Positions 39,899 to 46,691 of a stretch of 64,000 nt of DNA are shown piece after piece. Position numbers and translations under genes: made by a program. Every line of letters starts with the position of its first letter. The first letter of the stretch is position 1. This DNA is from DATFRY01 sp035489015 (GTDB lineage Bacteria > Myxococcota_A > Polyangia > Haliangiales > Haliangiaceae). The notes below the pieces were generated by a model. It was given only the letters and a program-made list of their open reading frames with translations. It did not search any database and was not told where the DNA came from. Location: NCBI GenBank assembly GCA_035489015.1, contig DATHKR010000256.1:62001-126000 (forward strand), in the 5' to 3' direction.

Positions 39899-41029
39899 CT
39901 AGGTGACGTCGGCCTTGCGGTACGACCCGAGCACCTTGAAGAGCTGACAGTCGGTGGCCAGCCGGTCGAGCACCGGCGCGATCGCCGCGTCGCGCCGGTG
40001 GCCGTCGAGCTCGAGGAAGAAGACGTAGTCCCAGGCGCGCCGCCGCGACGGCCGGCTCTCGATCCGGGTCAGGTTGACGCGCGCGTCGCTGAGCGGGCGC
40101 AGGATGTCGAAGAGCGCGCCGGCCCGGTCCGGGAAGGCGAGCAGCACCGTGGTCTTGTAGCCGGCGCCGTCGGCCGGCGGGGCGTCGCCGTGGCCGCCCT
40201 CGGGCCGGGCCAGGACCAGGAAGCGCGTGCTGTTGTCGGCGGTGTCCTGGAGCTTGCTGCGCAGGACGGTGAGCCCGTAGAGCCGCGCGGCCAGCTCGGA
40301 CGCGATCGCCGCGCCGCCGCCGTCCTGGAGCGCGGCGCGCGCCGCCTCGGCGGTGGAGGCGGCCTCGACCCGGGCCGCGCGCGGCAGGTTGGCGGCCAGC
40401 CAGTCGCGGCACTGGGCCAGGGCCTGAGGATGCGAGTAGACCCGCTCGAGCTCGGCCTCGCCGATCCCGGGCCGGGCCAGGAGGCAGTGCTCGATGGGCA
40501 CGTGGATCTCGGCCGCGATGGCGAGCGGGCTGTCGAGGAACGAGTCCAGCGTGTGAGTGACCGCGCCCTCGGACGAGTTCTCGACCGGCACCACGCCGAA
40601 CTCGGCCTCGCCGCGCTCGACCTCGGCGAACACGCCCGGGATCGAGCCGCACGGCAGGGTCAGCGCCGAGGTGCCGAAGTGCCGCTTCACCGCCTGGTGC
40701 GTGAACGTCGCCTCGGGCCCGAGGTACGAGACCCGCACGCCGCCCTCCAGGCGCAGGCAGGCGCTGATCACCTCCTGGAACACCGGCCGGATCGCGCCGG
40801 TCGGGAACGGGCCCGGGTTGCGCGCCTGCAGCCGGTCGATGATCGCGCGCTCGCGCGCCGGCACGTACAGCTCGGCGCCGCGCTCCTGCTTGCGCCGCGC
40901 GACCTCGCCGGCGAGCGCGGCGCGCTGGTTGAGCAGATCGAGCAGCGCCTCGTCGATGCCGTCGATCGCGCCGCGCAGGTCGGCCCACGGATCGGGTGCG
41001 TCGCCGCCGGGGCGTCCGGGGGGAGTCAT
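39899..41029 (-). CDS. pheA: Bifunctional chorismate mutase / prephenate dehydratase (P-protein)
   Basis: 376 aa. AroQ-type chorismate mutase helix bundle (about 15-92: LRGAIDGIDEALLDLLNQRAALAGEVARRK), prephenate dehydratase (about 97-275: VSYLGPEATFTHQAV, GVVPVENSSEGAV, catalytic-motif NSTRFLVL) and a C-terminal ACT domain (about 293-370) with the phenylalanine-binding AGAL and ESRPS motifs, so feedback inhibition by Phe is expected. Converts chorismate to phenylpyruvate. ATG at 41029; a GTG at 41041 overlapping the PilZ stop (GTGA) is a plausible alternative adding four residues. Confidence 0.95.
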   Translation of the reverse strand: MTPPGRPGGDAPDPWADLRGAIDGIDEALLDLLNQRAALAGEVARRKQERGAELYVPARERAIIDRLQARNPGPFPTGAIRPVFQEVISACLRLEGGVRVSYLGPEATFTHQAVKRHFGTSALTLPCGSIPGVFAEVERGEAEFGVVPVENSSEGAVTHTLDSFLDSPLAIAAEIHVPIEHCLLARPGIGEAELERVYSHPQALAQCRDWLAANLPRAARVEAASTAEAARAALQDGGGAAIASELAARLYGLTVLRSKLQDTADNSTRFLVLARPEGGHGDAPPADGAGYKTTVLLAFPDRAGALFDILRPLSDARVNLTRIESRPSRRRAWDYVFFLELDGHRRDAAIAPVLDRLATDCQLFKVLGSYRKADVT

Positions 41030-41037
41030 GCCGGAGC

Positions 41038-41391
41038 TCACGGCGAGGCCGCCGCCCGCGGGGCCGCCTCGAGGTAGCGCAGGAACAGATCCAGATTCGC
41101 GGCCTGGTGGGGCGACAGGCGGCGGAACTGACAGCCGACCTGGTAGCGGGCGTCGATCGGCGTGCACCAGGCGACGCACGCCGGCAGCGCGAGCGGCTCC
41201 GAGCAGTGGTCGTCATCGAACACCAGCGCGATGCCGACCTCGACGTCGGCGCCGGCCCCGAGCGGCGCGTCGAGCTCGATGCAGAGGCCGCCGCGCGAGA
41301 GGTTGCGAGTGCGGCCGGAAAGCCCGGCGGCGTCGGTTCTCACGTCGACCCGCGCCTCGATCGCGAAGCGGGGGTGCTCGCGTCTCTTCAC
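41038..41391 (-). CDS. PilZ domain protein (second copy)
   Basis: 117 aa from a GTG at 41391 (VKRREHPRF, the typical PilZ opening). An ATG at 41469 in the same frame would overlap the divergent nrdJ start and its promoter by position, and would add a non-PilZ segment. Both c-di-GMP motifs are intact: R4-x3-R8 and N30LSRGG. The rest is a small beta barrel (VEVGIALVFDD, LALPACVAWCTPI, YQVGCQFRRLS) with a C-terminal helix. A minus-strand TATACT (41416-41411) precedes the GTG by 19 nt. Stop overlaps the alternative pheA start. No functional link to pheA is evident. Confidence 0.82.
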   Translation of the reverse strand: MKRREHPRFAIEARVDVRTDAAGLSGRTRNLSRGGLCIELDAPLGAGADVEVGIALVFDDDHCSEPLALPACVAWCTPIDARYQVGCQFRRLSPHQAANLDLFLRYLEAAPRAAASP

Positions 41392-41410
41392 TCCCCCCAC
41401 GGACGCGGCC

Positions 41411-41416
41411 AGTATA
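41411..41416 (-). promoter_or_regulatory. -10 box of the PilZ gene
   Basis: Minus-strand TATACT; predicted start near 41404, giving a leader of about 13 nt before the GTG at 41391. The -35 is not clear. Confidence 0.35.
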
Positions 41417-41437
41417 GCCCGCTGCCCGACCGACGAC

Positions 41438-41465
41438 TTGACCTGAACACTTGTTCGGCTAAGCT
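41438..41465 (+). promoter_or_regulatory. nrdJ promoter, leaderless spacing
   Basis: TTGACC (41438-41443), 16-nt spacer, TAAGCT (41460-41465), 6 nt to the ATG at 41472. No cobalamin riboswitch is possible in so short a leader. Confidence 0.5.
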
Positions 41466-41471
41466 CCATCC

Positions 41472-43352
41472 ATGAGCCGGCAAGCGGACTTCCGCCCCGC
41501 CGACGCCCCTGCGGGGCTGTCCGAGAGCGCGTGGGCGGTGCTGCGCCGGCGCTACCTCCGCAAGGACGAGGACGGCGAGGTGGTGGAGACGCCGGACCAG
41601 CTGTTCCGGCGGGTGGCCCGCGTGGTCGCCGCGCCCGACGCCGCCCACGGCGCCTCGGCCGCCGGCGTGGTCGACAGCGAGGAGCGCTTCTACCGCCGGA
41701 TGGCCTCGCTCGAGTTCCTGCCCAACTCGCCGACTCTCATGAACGCGGGCCGGCCGCGCGGGCAGCTGGCCGCCTGCTTCGTGGTCCCGGTCGGCGACGC
41801 CATGCCCGACATCTTCGACGCCATCAAGTGGGCGGCCGAGATCCAGATGACCGGCGGTGGCACCGGCTTCTCGTTCTCGCGCCTGCGCCCGTCCGGCGAC
41901 CGGGTGGCCTCGACCGGCGGCACCGCGTCCGGCCCGCTCGCCTTCCTCGACGTCTTCAACGCCGCCACCGACGCGGTCAAGCAGGGCGGGGCGCGGCGCG
42001 GGGCCAACATGGGGGTCCTGCGGGTCGACCACCCCGACATCCTCGAGTTCGTCAGCGCCAAGCTGGATCCGGCGCGGCTCACCAACTTCAACATCTCGGT
42101 CGCGGTGACCGACGCCTTCATGGAGGCGGCGGCGCGCGGCGGCTCGTTCGAGCTGGTCAACCCGCGCACCGGCCGGGCCGAGCGCCGACTCGACGCGCGC
42201 CGCCTGCTCGGCACCATCGCGGCGGTGGCGTGGCGCACCGGCGATCCCGGCGTCCTCTTCATCGACCGCATCAACGACGGCAACCCGATCCCGGACGCCG
42301 GCGCGATCGAGGCGACCAACCCGTGCGGGGAGCAGCCGCTGCTTCCGTTCGAGTCGTGCGTGCTCGGCAGCGTCAACCTGGCTCGCTTTGCCAGCGCCGG
42401 GCGGATCGACTGGCCGGCGCTGGGCCTGGCGGTGCGCGACGGCGTGCACTTCCTCGACAACGTCATCGACGCCAACAGCTACCCGCTCCCCCAGATCGAG
42501 GCGGTCACCCGCGCGCACCGCAAGATCGGGCTCGGGGTGATGGGCTTCGCCGATCTGCTGGTCGAGATCGGTGTGGCCTACGACAGCGGCGAGGCGCTCG
42601 CGGTCGCCGCCGAGCTGGCCGGGTTCGTCGAGCGTGAGTCGCTGGAGGCGTCGGCCGAGCTGGCCGTGCGGCGCGGTCCGTTCGCCCGGTTCGCCACCAG
42701 CCGGTGGGCGGCGGCCGGTCACCCGCCGCTGCGCAACGCGACCACCACGACGGTCGCGCCGACCGGCACCATCAGCATCCTGGCCGGCTGCTCGTCCGGC
42801 ATCGAGCCGCTCTACGCGCTGTCGCTGGTCCGCCGGGTGCTCGAGGGCGAGCGCCTGGTCGAGGTGCACCCGCGCTTCCGGCAGATCGCCGACCAGCGCG
42901 GCTTCTGGTCGGACGAGCTGGCGGCCGCGCTGGCCGCGCACGGGGCAGCGCGCGGGCTGGTGGTGCCGGCGCCGGGTCGGCCGATCCCGGCCGATGTGCA
43001 GGCGCTGTTCGCCACCGCGCACGACGTTCCCCCGGAGACGCACGTCCGGATGCAGGCGGCGTTTCAGCGCCACTCGCACTCGGCGGTGTCCAAGACGGTG
43101 AACCTGCCCGGCTCGGCCACGGCCGACGACGTCGAGCGGATCTATCGCCTGGCCCACGAGCTCGGCTGCAAGGGCGTGACGGTCTACCGCGACGGCAGCC
43201 GCTCGGCCCAGGTGCTGTCGTTCGGCGAGCTGGCCCAGGACGCGGCCGACCCGGCCGGCCGCCGCTGCCCCGAGTGCGGCACGCTCGTCCGCGGCGACGG
43301 GATGTGCGCGGTCTGCCCCGACTGCGGGTGGGCGCTCTGCGCCGCGATCTGA
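41472..43352 (+). CDS. nrdJ: Adenosylcobalamin-dependent (class II) ribonucleotide reductase
   Basis: 626 aa. Reduces ribonucleotides to deoxyribonucleotides using vitamin B12, independent of oxygen. Motifs: LEFLPNSPTLMNAG, LAACFVVPVGDAM, MTGGGTGFSFSRLRP, GARRGANMGVLRVDHPDI, ATNPCGEQPLLPFESC (active-site Cys loop), MGFADLLVEIG, ATTTTVAPTGTISILAGCSSGIEP, and a C-terminal zinc-ribbon-like CPECG...CPDCGW thiol shuttle. Shorter than the approximately 750-aa form but complete for the compact NrdJ subtype. No nrdR or cobalamin gene is adjacent. Possible leaderless start. Confidence 0.94.
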   Translation: MSRQADFRPADAPAGLSESAWAVLRRRYLRKDEDGEVVETPDQLFRRVARVVAAPDAAHGASAAGVVDSEERFYRRMASLEFLPNSPTLMNAGRPRGQLAACFVVPVGDAMPDIFDAIKWAAEIQMTGGGTGFSFSRLRPSGDRVASTGGTASGPLAFLDVFNAATDAVKQGGARRGANMGVLRVDHPDILEFVSAKLDPARLTNFNISVAVTDAFMEAAARGGSFELVNPRTGRAERRLDARRLLGTIAAVAWRTGDPGVLFIDRINDGNPIPDAGAIEATNPCGEQPLLPFESCVLGSVNLARFASAGRIDWPALGLAVRDGVHFLDNVIDANSYPLPQIEAVTRAHRKIGLGVMGFADLLVEIGVAYDSGEALAVAAELAGFVERESLEASAELAVRRGPFARFATSRWAAAGHPPLRNATTTTVAPTGTISILAGCSSGIEPLYALSLVRRVLEGERLVEVHPRFRQIADQRGFWSDELAAALAAHGAARGLVVPAPGRPIPADVQALFATAHDVPPETHVRMQAAFQRHSHSAVSKTVNLPGSATADDVERIYRLAHELGCKGVTVYRDGSRSAQVLSFGELAQDAADPAGRRCPECGTLVRGDGMCAVCPDCGWALCAAI

Positions 43353-43408
43353 TCGGGTGCTCCGACCGTCGGTGGTGAGCTCGTCAGGGCCAGGATCCGA
43401 AAACCAAG

Positions 43409-43439
43409 ACGGCCACTCGCGGTGCCCGCGAGCGGCCGT
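43409..43439 (-). terminator. Hairpin terminator between nrdJ and the 43466 gene
   Basis: 13-bp stem with one A/C mismatch (ACGGCC-A-CTCGCGG / CCGCGAG-C-GGCCGT), 3-nt loop. On the minus strand it is followed by CTTGGTTTTC, a T-rich tract, so it suits the minus-strand gene ending at 43466; on the plus strand it could still block nrdJ read-through. Confidence 0.65.
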
Positions 43440-43465
43440 GCCGCAGCTACGTGAGTGAGAGCCGA

Positions 43466-43864
43466 CTACCGGCGGCGACGCCGGCGCTGGGGCTTGGGCG
43501 CCACCGCAGCCTGCTCGAGCTCCTCGAGGCGCTCGAGCATGTGGACCATCGACTCTCGGGTGTCGGGGTGAGGTTCATTGTTGATGGCGCGGGCCATGGT
43601 GAGGCGGAGCTCGGCGCGCAGCTCGGATTCGGCGAGGCGGTAGGTGCGGAGCGCGTCCTCACCGTCGTAGACCGAAAGGTCGGCCTCGCAACCGGTCGCG
43701 GCGATCCAGACCGCGGCGAGCGCGGCAGCGCGCCGGCCGGGCGCGGCGTGCGCGAATTCCTTCACCGTCGTGCGCAATCTCTGCCTGACAACGGCCACTG
43801 GTGGCAGAGCGACCAGACCATCACTGTCTTCGTCGTTGATACGACGTAGGGCGGGACGAGTCAT
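43466..43864 (-). CDS. Small hypothetical protein with poly-Arg C-terminus
   Basis: 132 aa from the ATG at 43864, with AAGAGGATT upstream; an in-frame TTG further out is less likely. Not recognised. N-terminal part LPPVAVVRQRLRTTVKEFAHAAPGRRAAALAAVWIAATGC contains a moderately hydrophobic helix. The C-terminal part (LRTYRLAESELRAELRLTMARAINNEP...MVHMLERLEELEQAAVA) predicts two long helices, possibly a coiled coil, and it ends in PKPQRRRRRR. Its own terminator lies 27 nt downstream, supporting expression. Confidence 0.5.
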   Translation of the reverse strand: MTRPALRRINDEDSDGLVALPPVAVVRQRLRTTVKEFAHAAPGRRAAALAAVWIAATGCEADLSVYDGEDALRTYRLAESELRAELRLTMARAINNEPHPDTRESMVHMLERLEELEQAAVAPKPQRRRRRR

Positions 43865-44216
43865 CGCGGTTTGCAATCCTCTTCGCAAAGAGTGTGGCAA
43901 GCACGGCGCCCGAAAACCTGGTTGCTTGCCATGTCCTTAGGGCGCCTCTCGCGGGACGAACCTTGCCCCAAACGATCTTGCTTGGCGAGAGGATAAAATG
44001 GTTTTTTTGAATGGCGGAGTTTTCGTTTAGTCGCCGTTCACGCGAGAATCAGGGCGATCTTGCCCTCCGATGTGAACGCCCTTCTCGTTCGCGTCCGGCC
44101 CCGGGGCAGCAGCCCGTGCCGCGCCAGCTGACGCCTGCGCCTGTGGATCTGTCGCGAATCGCGGCGAACCGGTGAGCGGGTGCGAGAGGCACGCGGCTCG
44201 CCCTTCATTGGCTCCC
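43865..44216. other. 352-bp gene-free region
   Basis: Lies downstream of the alpha/beta hydrolase and upstream of the small 43466 gene. It includes the least GC-rich stretch of the window (about 43960-44030, with TAAAATGG and a T7 run at 44002-44008), an 8-bp imperfect inverted repeat GAATGGCG / CGCCGTTC, and near-repeats of TTGCTTG / TTGCCAT. No convincing reading frame. It may hold the 43864 promoter (TTGCCA near the start of the gene). Confidence 0.4.
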
Positions 44217-45206
44217 TCACCCGGCCGGGGCGCGATCGAGCCCGGCGGGTGCAGCCGGTTCGCCGGGGCCGGGATCGTCCGCGCGGTCGATCCGATGAGC
44301 CAGAAATTCGCGCACCGCATGGCCGACCAGATCCGGTCGCTCGAGCGGCGCCGTGTGCGAGCCGTGCTCGACCTCGCACAGATCGGCGCCCGGGATCGCG
44401 GCCGCCATCGCGCGGCTGAGCTCGGGCGGGGTGAAGCCATCGCGCGACCCGGCCACCACCAGCACCGGCGCGGCGATCCCGGCCAGCATGTCGACCGCCG
44501 AGTGCTCACCCGCCGCCGCCAGCATGGACAGGAAGAACGGCATCTCGATGCGCGACAGCCCGCGCAGGTACGGCATGAAGTCGGTTGCGTCGAGGAGATC
44601 GGCGTTGACCTCGACGCGGGCGGCCAGGCGAAACGCCAGGCGCGTGGGCAGCAGCAGCCGCGCCGCCTGGTTGATGAGGCGCGGCGCGCGCTCGACCGCG
44701 CTGCGGACCCGCGGCAGCACCACCTCGAGGCCGCGCTGGCCGCGGAAGGTGCGCAGCGGGTTCTCCGGCGAGCCGCACAGCAGCACCAGGCCGCGCACGC
44801 GCGACGGGTGGCGGCGATAGGTCTCGAGCGCGACCTGCACGCCCATCGAGTGGCCGAACACGACCGCCGAGCCGATGCGGCTGTCCTCGAGCACCGCGGC
44901 CAGATCATCGGCCAGGTCGGCGATGGCGACGCGCCGCGGATCGCGGGGCAGGGGGCTGCGCCCGTGGCCGCGGTAGTGCCAGTGAATGACCGGCCGCTCG
45001 CCCTCCATCTCGCGGCGAAGGTACTTCCAGACGTACCCGTCGCAGCCGATCCCGTCGGTCAGGACGACCGGGCTGGGGTGCGGGATCGCGTCCGAGCGGG
45101 CAAGATCATCCGATCCGCCGGAGCTCGGTGCCGGCGGTTCGGAGACCTCGTAGAAGATCGGGGTCTCGTCGGTGGGGGAGATGGCGTAGGAGGCGCGCTT
45201 GTGCAC
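44217..45206 (-). CDS. Alpha/beta hydrolase
   Basis: 329 aa, GTG start at 45206. Alpha/beta-hydrolase fold with the triad Ser120 (nucleophile elbow FGHSMG), Asp256 (VVAGSRDGFTP) and His284 (EHGSHTAPL), plus the oxyanion strand VVLTDGIGCDG and HWHYRGHGRS. An approximately 90-residue cap (about 145-240) contains PFFLSMLAAAG. Close in style to epoxide-hydrolase/peroxidase-like COG0596 enzymes. Substrate unknown. It shares strand with the RHH gene, whose stop lies 54 nt upstream of this start, so the two may be co-transcribed. Confidence 0.82.
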   Translation of the reverse strand: MHKRASYAISPTDETPIFYEVSEPPAPSSGGSDDLARSDAIPHPSPVVLTDGIGCDGYVWKYLRREMEGERPVIHWHYRGHGRSPLPRDPRRVAIADLADDLAAVLEDSRIGSAVVFGHSMGVQVALETYRRHPSRVRGLVLLCGSPENPLRTFRGQRGLEVVLPRVRSAVERAPRLINQAARLLLPTRLAFRLAARVEVNADLLDATDFMPYLRGLSRIEMPFFLSMLAAAGEHSAVDMLAGIAAPVLVVAGSRDGFTPPELSRAMAAAIPGADLCEVEHGSHTAPLERPDLVGHAVREFLAHRIDRADDPGPGEPAAPAGLDRAPAG

Positions 45207-45260
45207 GGGTGACGTCTTGGTGTTGCCCCGTGGGTGACCCGGGCGCCAGCGGGAGGAGGG

Positions 45261-45467
45261 TCAGGGGGTCCCGACCTCCTTGGTGTCCTCCTCGCCGGGG
45301 AACTCGTTCACCGATGGATACTTGGTTATCTCTTTCCTGGCGATTTTCCATGCCTTCTGGACGATCCAGCTCAGCGAGCGGTCCTGCCTGGCCGCTTCGT
45401 CCTGGATCTCCTTGAGCATGTCTTCGGGGAAGTAGAGACTTTGTTTCCGCTTATCGGAGCCCGCCAT
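45261..45467 (-). CDS. Ribbon-helix-helix protein (TIGR04563-like)
   Basis: 68 aa. Residues 5-48 read as a MetJ/Arc ribbon-helix-helix unit: KRKQSLYFPEDMLKEIQDEAARQDRSLSWIVQKAWKIAR, where QSLYFP is the DNA-binding strand and the SLSWIVQKAW helix is the conserved second helix. An acidic tail (EFPGEEDTKEVGTP) follows. Family members of this size are abundant in myxobacteria; targets unknown. Divergent from dksA. The TTGACG/GAAAAT promoter ends 9 nt before its ATG, suggesting a leaderless message and possible autoregulation over the shared gap. Confidence 0.82.
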   Translation of the reverse strand: MAGSDKRKQSLYFPEDMLKEIQDEAARQDRSLSWIVQKAWKIARKEITKYPSVNEFPGEEDTKEVGTP

Positions 45468-45476
45468 GGGACCCAC

Positions 45477-45505
45477 ATTTTCTTGAGTTAGCGCACAACC
45501 GTCAA
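45477..45505 (-). promoter_or_regulatory. Promoter of the RHH gene, leaderless spacing
   Basis: Minus strand TTGACG (45505-45500), exact 17-nt spacer, GAAAAT (45482-45477), 9 nt to the ATG at 45467. Confidence 0.55.
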
Positions 45506-45556
45506 GGCTCGGGCCGCCTGGATTTGGAAACCTCGAGGACGCGCGCCGTGCAGGGC

Positions 45557-45585
45557 TTGAAATCTCTGCGATGGGCCCATATGCT
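45557..45585 (+). promoter_or_regulatory. dksA promoter
   Basis: TTGAAA (45557-45562), exact 17-nt spacer, TATGCT (45580-45585). Leader of about 44 nt with an AAGG ribosome-binding site. Confidence 0.6.
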
Positions 45586-45635
45586 CTCCCGCCCCGTTTG
45601 GCCAAGGCAGGGGACCTAGAAAGGTACGGGTAGCT

Positions 45636-46010
45636 GTGGCGAACCCACTCACGAAGAAGGAGCTCAAGAAGTTCCGCGAACTTCTGGAGGCCAAGCGCCG
45701 TTCGGTGGTCGACAACGCAAAGAAGACCCTGACGGACAACATGGTCCTGGATCCGAGCGACCTGCCGGACGAGATGGACCTGGCCTCGAGCGAATATCTT
45801 CAGTCCTTCGAGTTCCGCCTGCGCGGGCGCGAGAAGAGCCACCTCAACAAGCTCGAGCTCGCGCTCAAGAAGATCGACGACGGCACGTTCGGCATCTGTA
45901 CCGAGTGCGGGGAGCCGATCGCCAAGAAGCGCCTGGAGGCGCGGCCAGAAACCCAGCTCTGCATCCGCTGCAAGGAGGATCAGGAGCGGGACGAAAAGGC
46001 CTACGGCTGA
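45636..46010 (+). CDS. dksA: DksA/TraR family zinc-finger transcription factor
   Basis: 124 aa, GTG start. Coiled-coil hairpin (about 5-80: KKELKKFRELLEAKRRSVVDNAKKTL, tip DLPDEMDLASSE, return helix FEFRLRGREKSHLNKLELALKKI) that enters the RNA polymerase secondary channel, then a C4 zinc finger (Cys88, Cys91, Cys109, Cys112: CTECGEPIAKKRL...CIRC). The acidic tip is conserved with functional DksA proteins. Works with ppGpp on rRNA and stress promoters in other bacteria. Own promoter; followed by a 15-bp tandem repeat. Confidence 0.92.
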   Translation: MANPLTKKELKKFRELLEAKRRSVVDNAKKTLTDNMVLDPSDLPDEMDLASSEYLQSFEFRLRGREKSHLNKLELALKKIDDGTFGICTECGEPIAKKRLEARPETQLCIRCKEDQERDEKAYG

Positions 46011-46020
46011 CCGGGACCGC

Positions 46021-46056
46021 CTGCTGGCGGACCGGCTGCTGGCGGACCGGCTGCTG
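46021..46056 (+). repeat. 15-bp tandem repeat after dksA
   Basis: CTGCTGGCGGACCGG twice (46021-46035, 46036-46050) plus a partial CTGCTG. Non-coding, 10 nt after the dksA stop. No terminator hairpin could be drawn from it. Confidence 0.8.
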
Positions 46057-46145
46057 TAAAGACGTGCCGGGCCGGACCTGACGCGCGCACCTGCGGTAAG
46101 TTAGGCGCCGAGCGCTCGCCCTCGAGCGCACAGAAAGGACGGCGC

Positions 46146-46682
46146 ATGGCCGAGCAAGGCGCGAGCGAGAGCCGCCGCAGCTTCCTCAAGGCTGCGACCA
46201 TGGCTCTCGGCGGAGCGGTTGGAGTGGTCCTCGCAGTTCCCCTGGTCCGCTACTTCCTGTTCCCGGTGGGCCGCAAGGTCGTGTCCAGCTCGAGCGAGCC
46301 GGTCGACGTGATGGCCGAGTCGGCCCTGGTCGCCGGCGGGCCGCCGGTGCAGGTGGCCCTGGTCGCCGCCCAGCAGCGGGACGCCTGGGTCAGCCGCGAG
46401 AAGGTCGCTGTCGGCAGCGCCTGGCTCAGCAAGGACGAGGCCGGGCGGGTGACCGCGTTCTCCGCCGTGTGCCCGCACCTCGGCTGCGCGATCGGCTACG
46501 ACGACGCGTCCAGCTCGTTCCGCTGCCCGTGCCACAAGAGCGCGTTCGGCCGGAACGGGATCAAGCAGGCCGGCCCGGCCAAGCGCGGGATGGACCCGCT
46601 TCCGGTCAAGGTCGAGTCCGGCCGCGTCAAGGTGACCTTCCTCCGCTTTCGCCCGGACGTCTCCGAGCGGACCCCGGCCTAG
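46146..46682 (+). CDS. Rieske iron-sulfur protein of a cytochrome bc complex
   Basis: 178 aa. Tat-type N-terminus (SRRSFLKAATMA) with one membrane anchor (about 17-40), then the Rieske fold: box I CPHLGC (Cys109, His111, Cys114) and box II CPCHKS (Cys127, His130, with Cys129 pairing Cys114). Accepts electrons from quinol at the periplasmic face and passes them to the c-type haems. Preceded by AGAAAGGAC. The fused cytochrome b/c gene follows after 9 nt, and the two genes appear to encode the complete complex. Confidence 0.95.
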   Translation: MAEQGASESRRSFLKAATMALGGAVGVVLAVPLVRYFLFPVGRKVVSSSSEPVDVMAESALVAGGPPVQVALVAAQQRDAWVSREKVAVGSAWLSKDEAGRVTAFSAVCPHLGCAIGYDDASSSFRCPCHKSAFGRNGIKQAGPAKRGMDPLPVKVESGRVKVTFLRFRPDVSERTPA

Positions 46683-46691
46683 GAGCGCCGC

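Noticed and set aside
38517..41216. Long minus-strand frame covering xylH and pheA
   Set aside because: Shadow; xylG, xylH (plus) and pheA (minus, other frame) account for the region with clear motifs.
41392..41469. N-terminal extension of the second PilZ protein to the ATG at 41469
   Set aside because: Would overlap the nrdJ promoter and start 2 bp from the nrdJ ATG; RREHPR is the usual PilZ opening.
43960..44030. Possible horizontally acquired or promoter-rich AT patch
   Set aside because: Only about 70 bp with no mobile-element ends, integrase or target-site duplication, and no well-spaced -35/-10.
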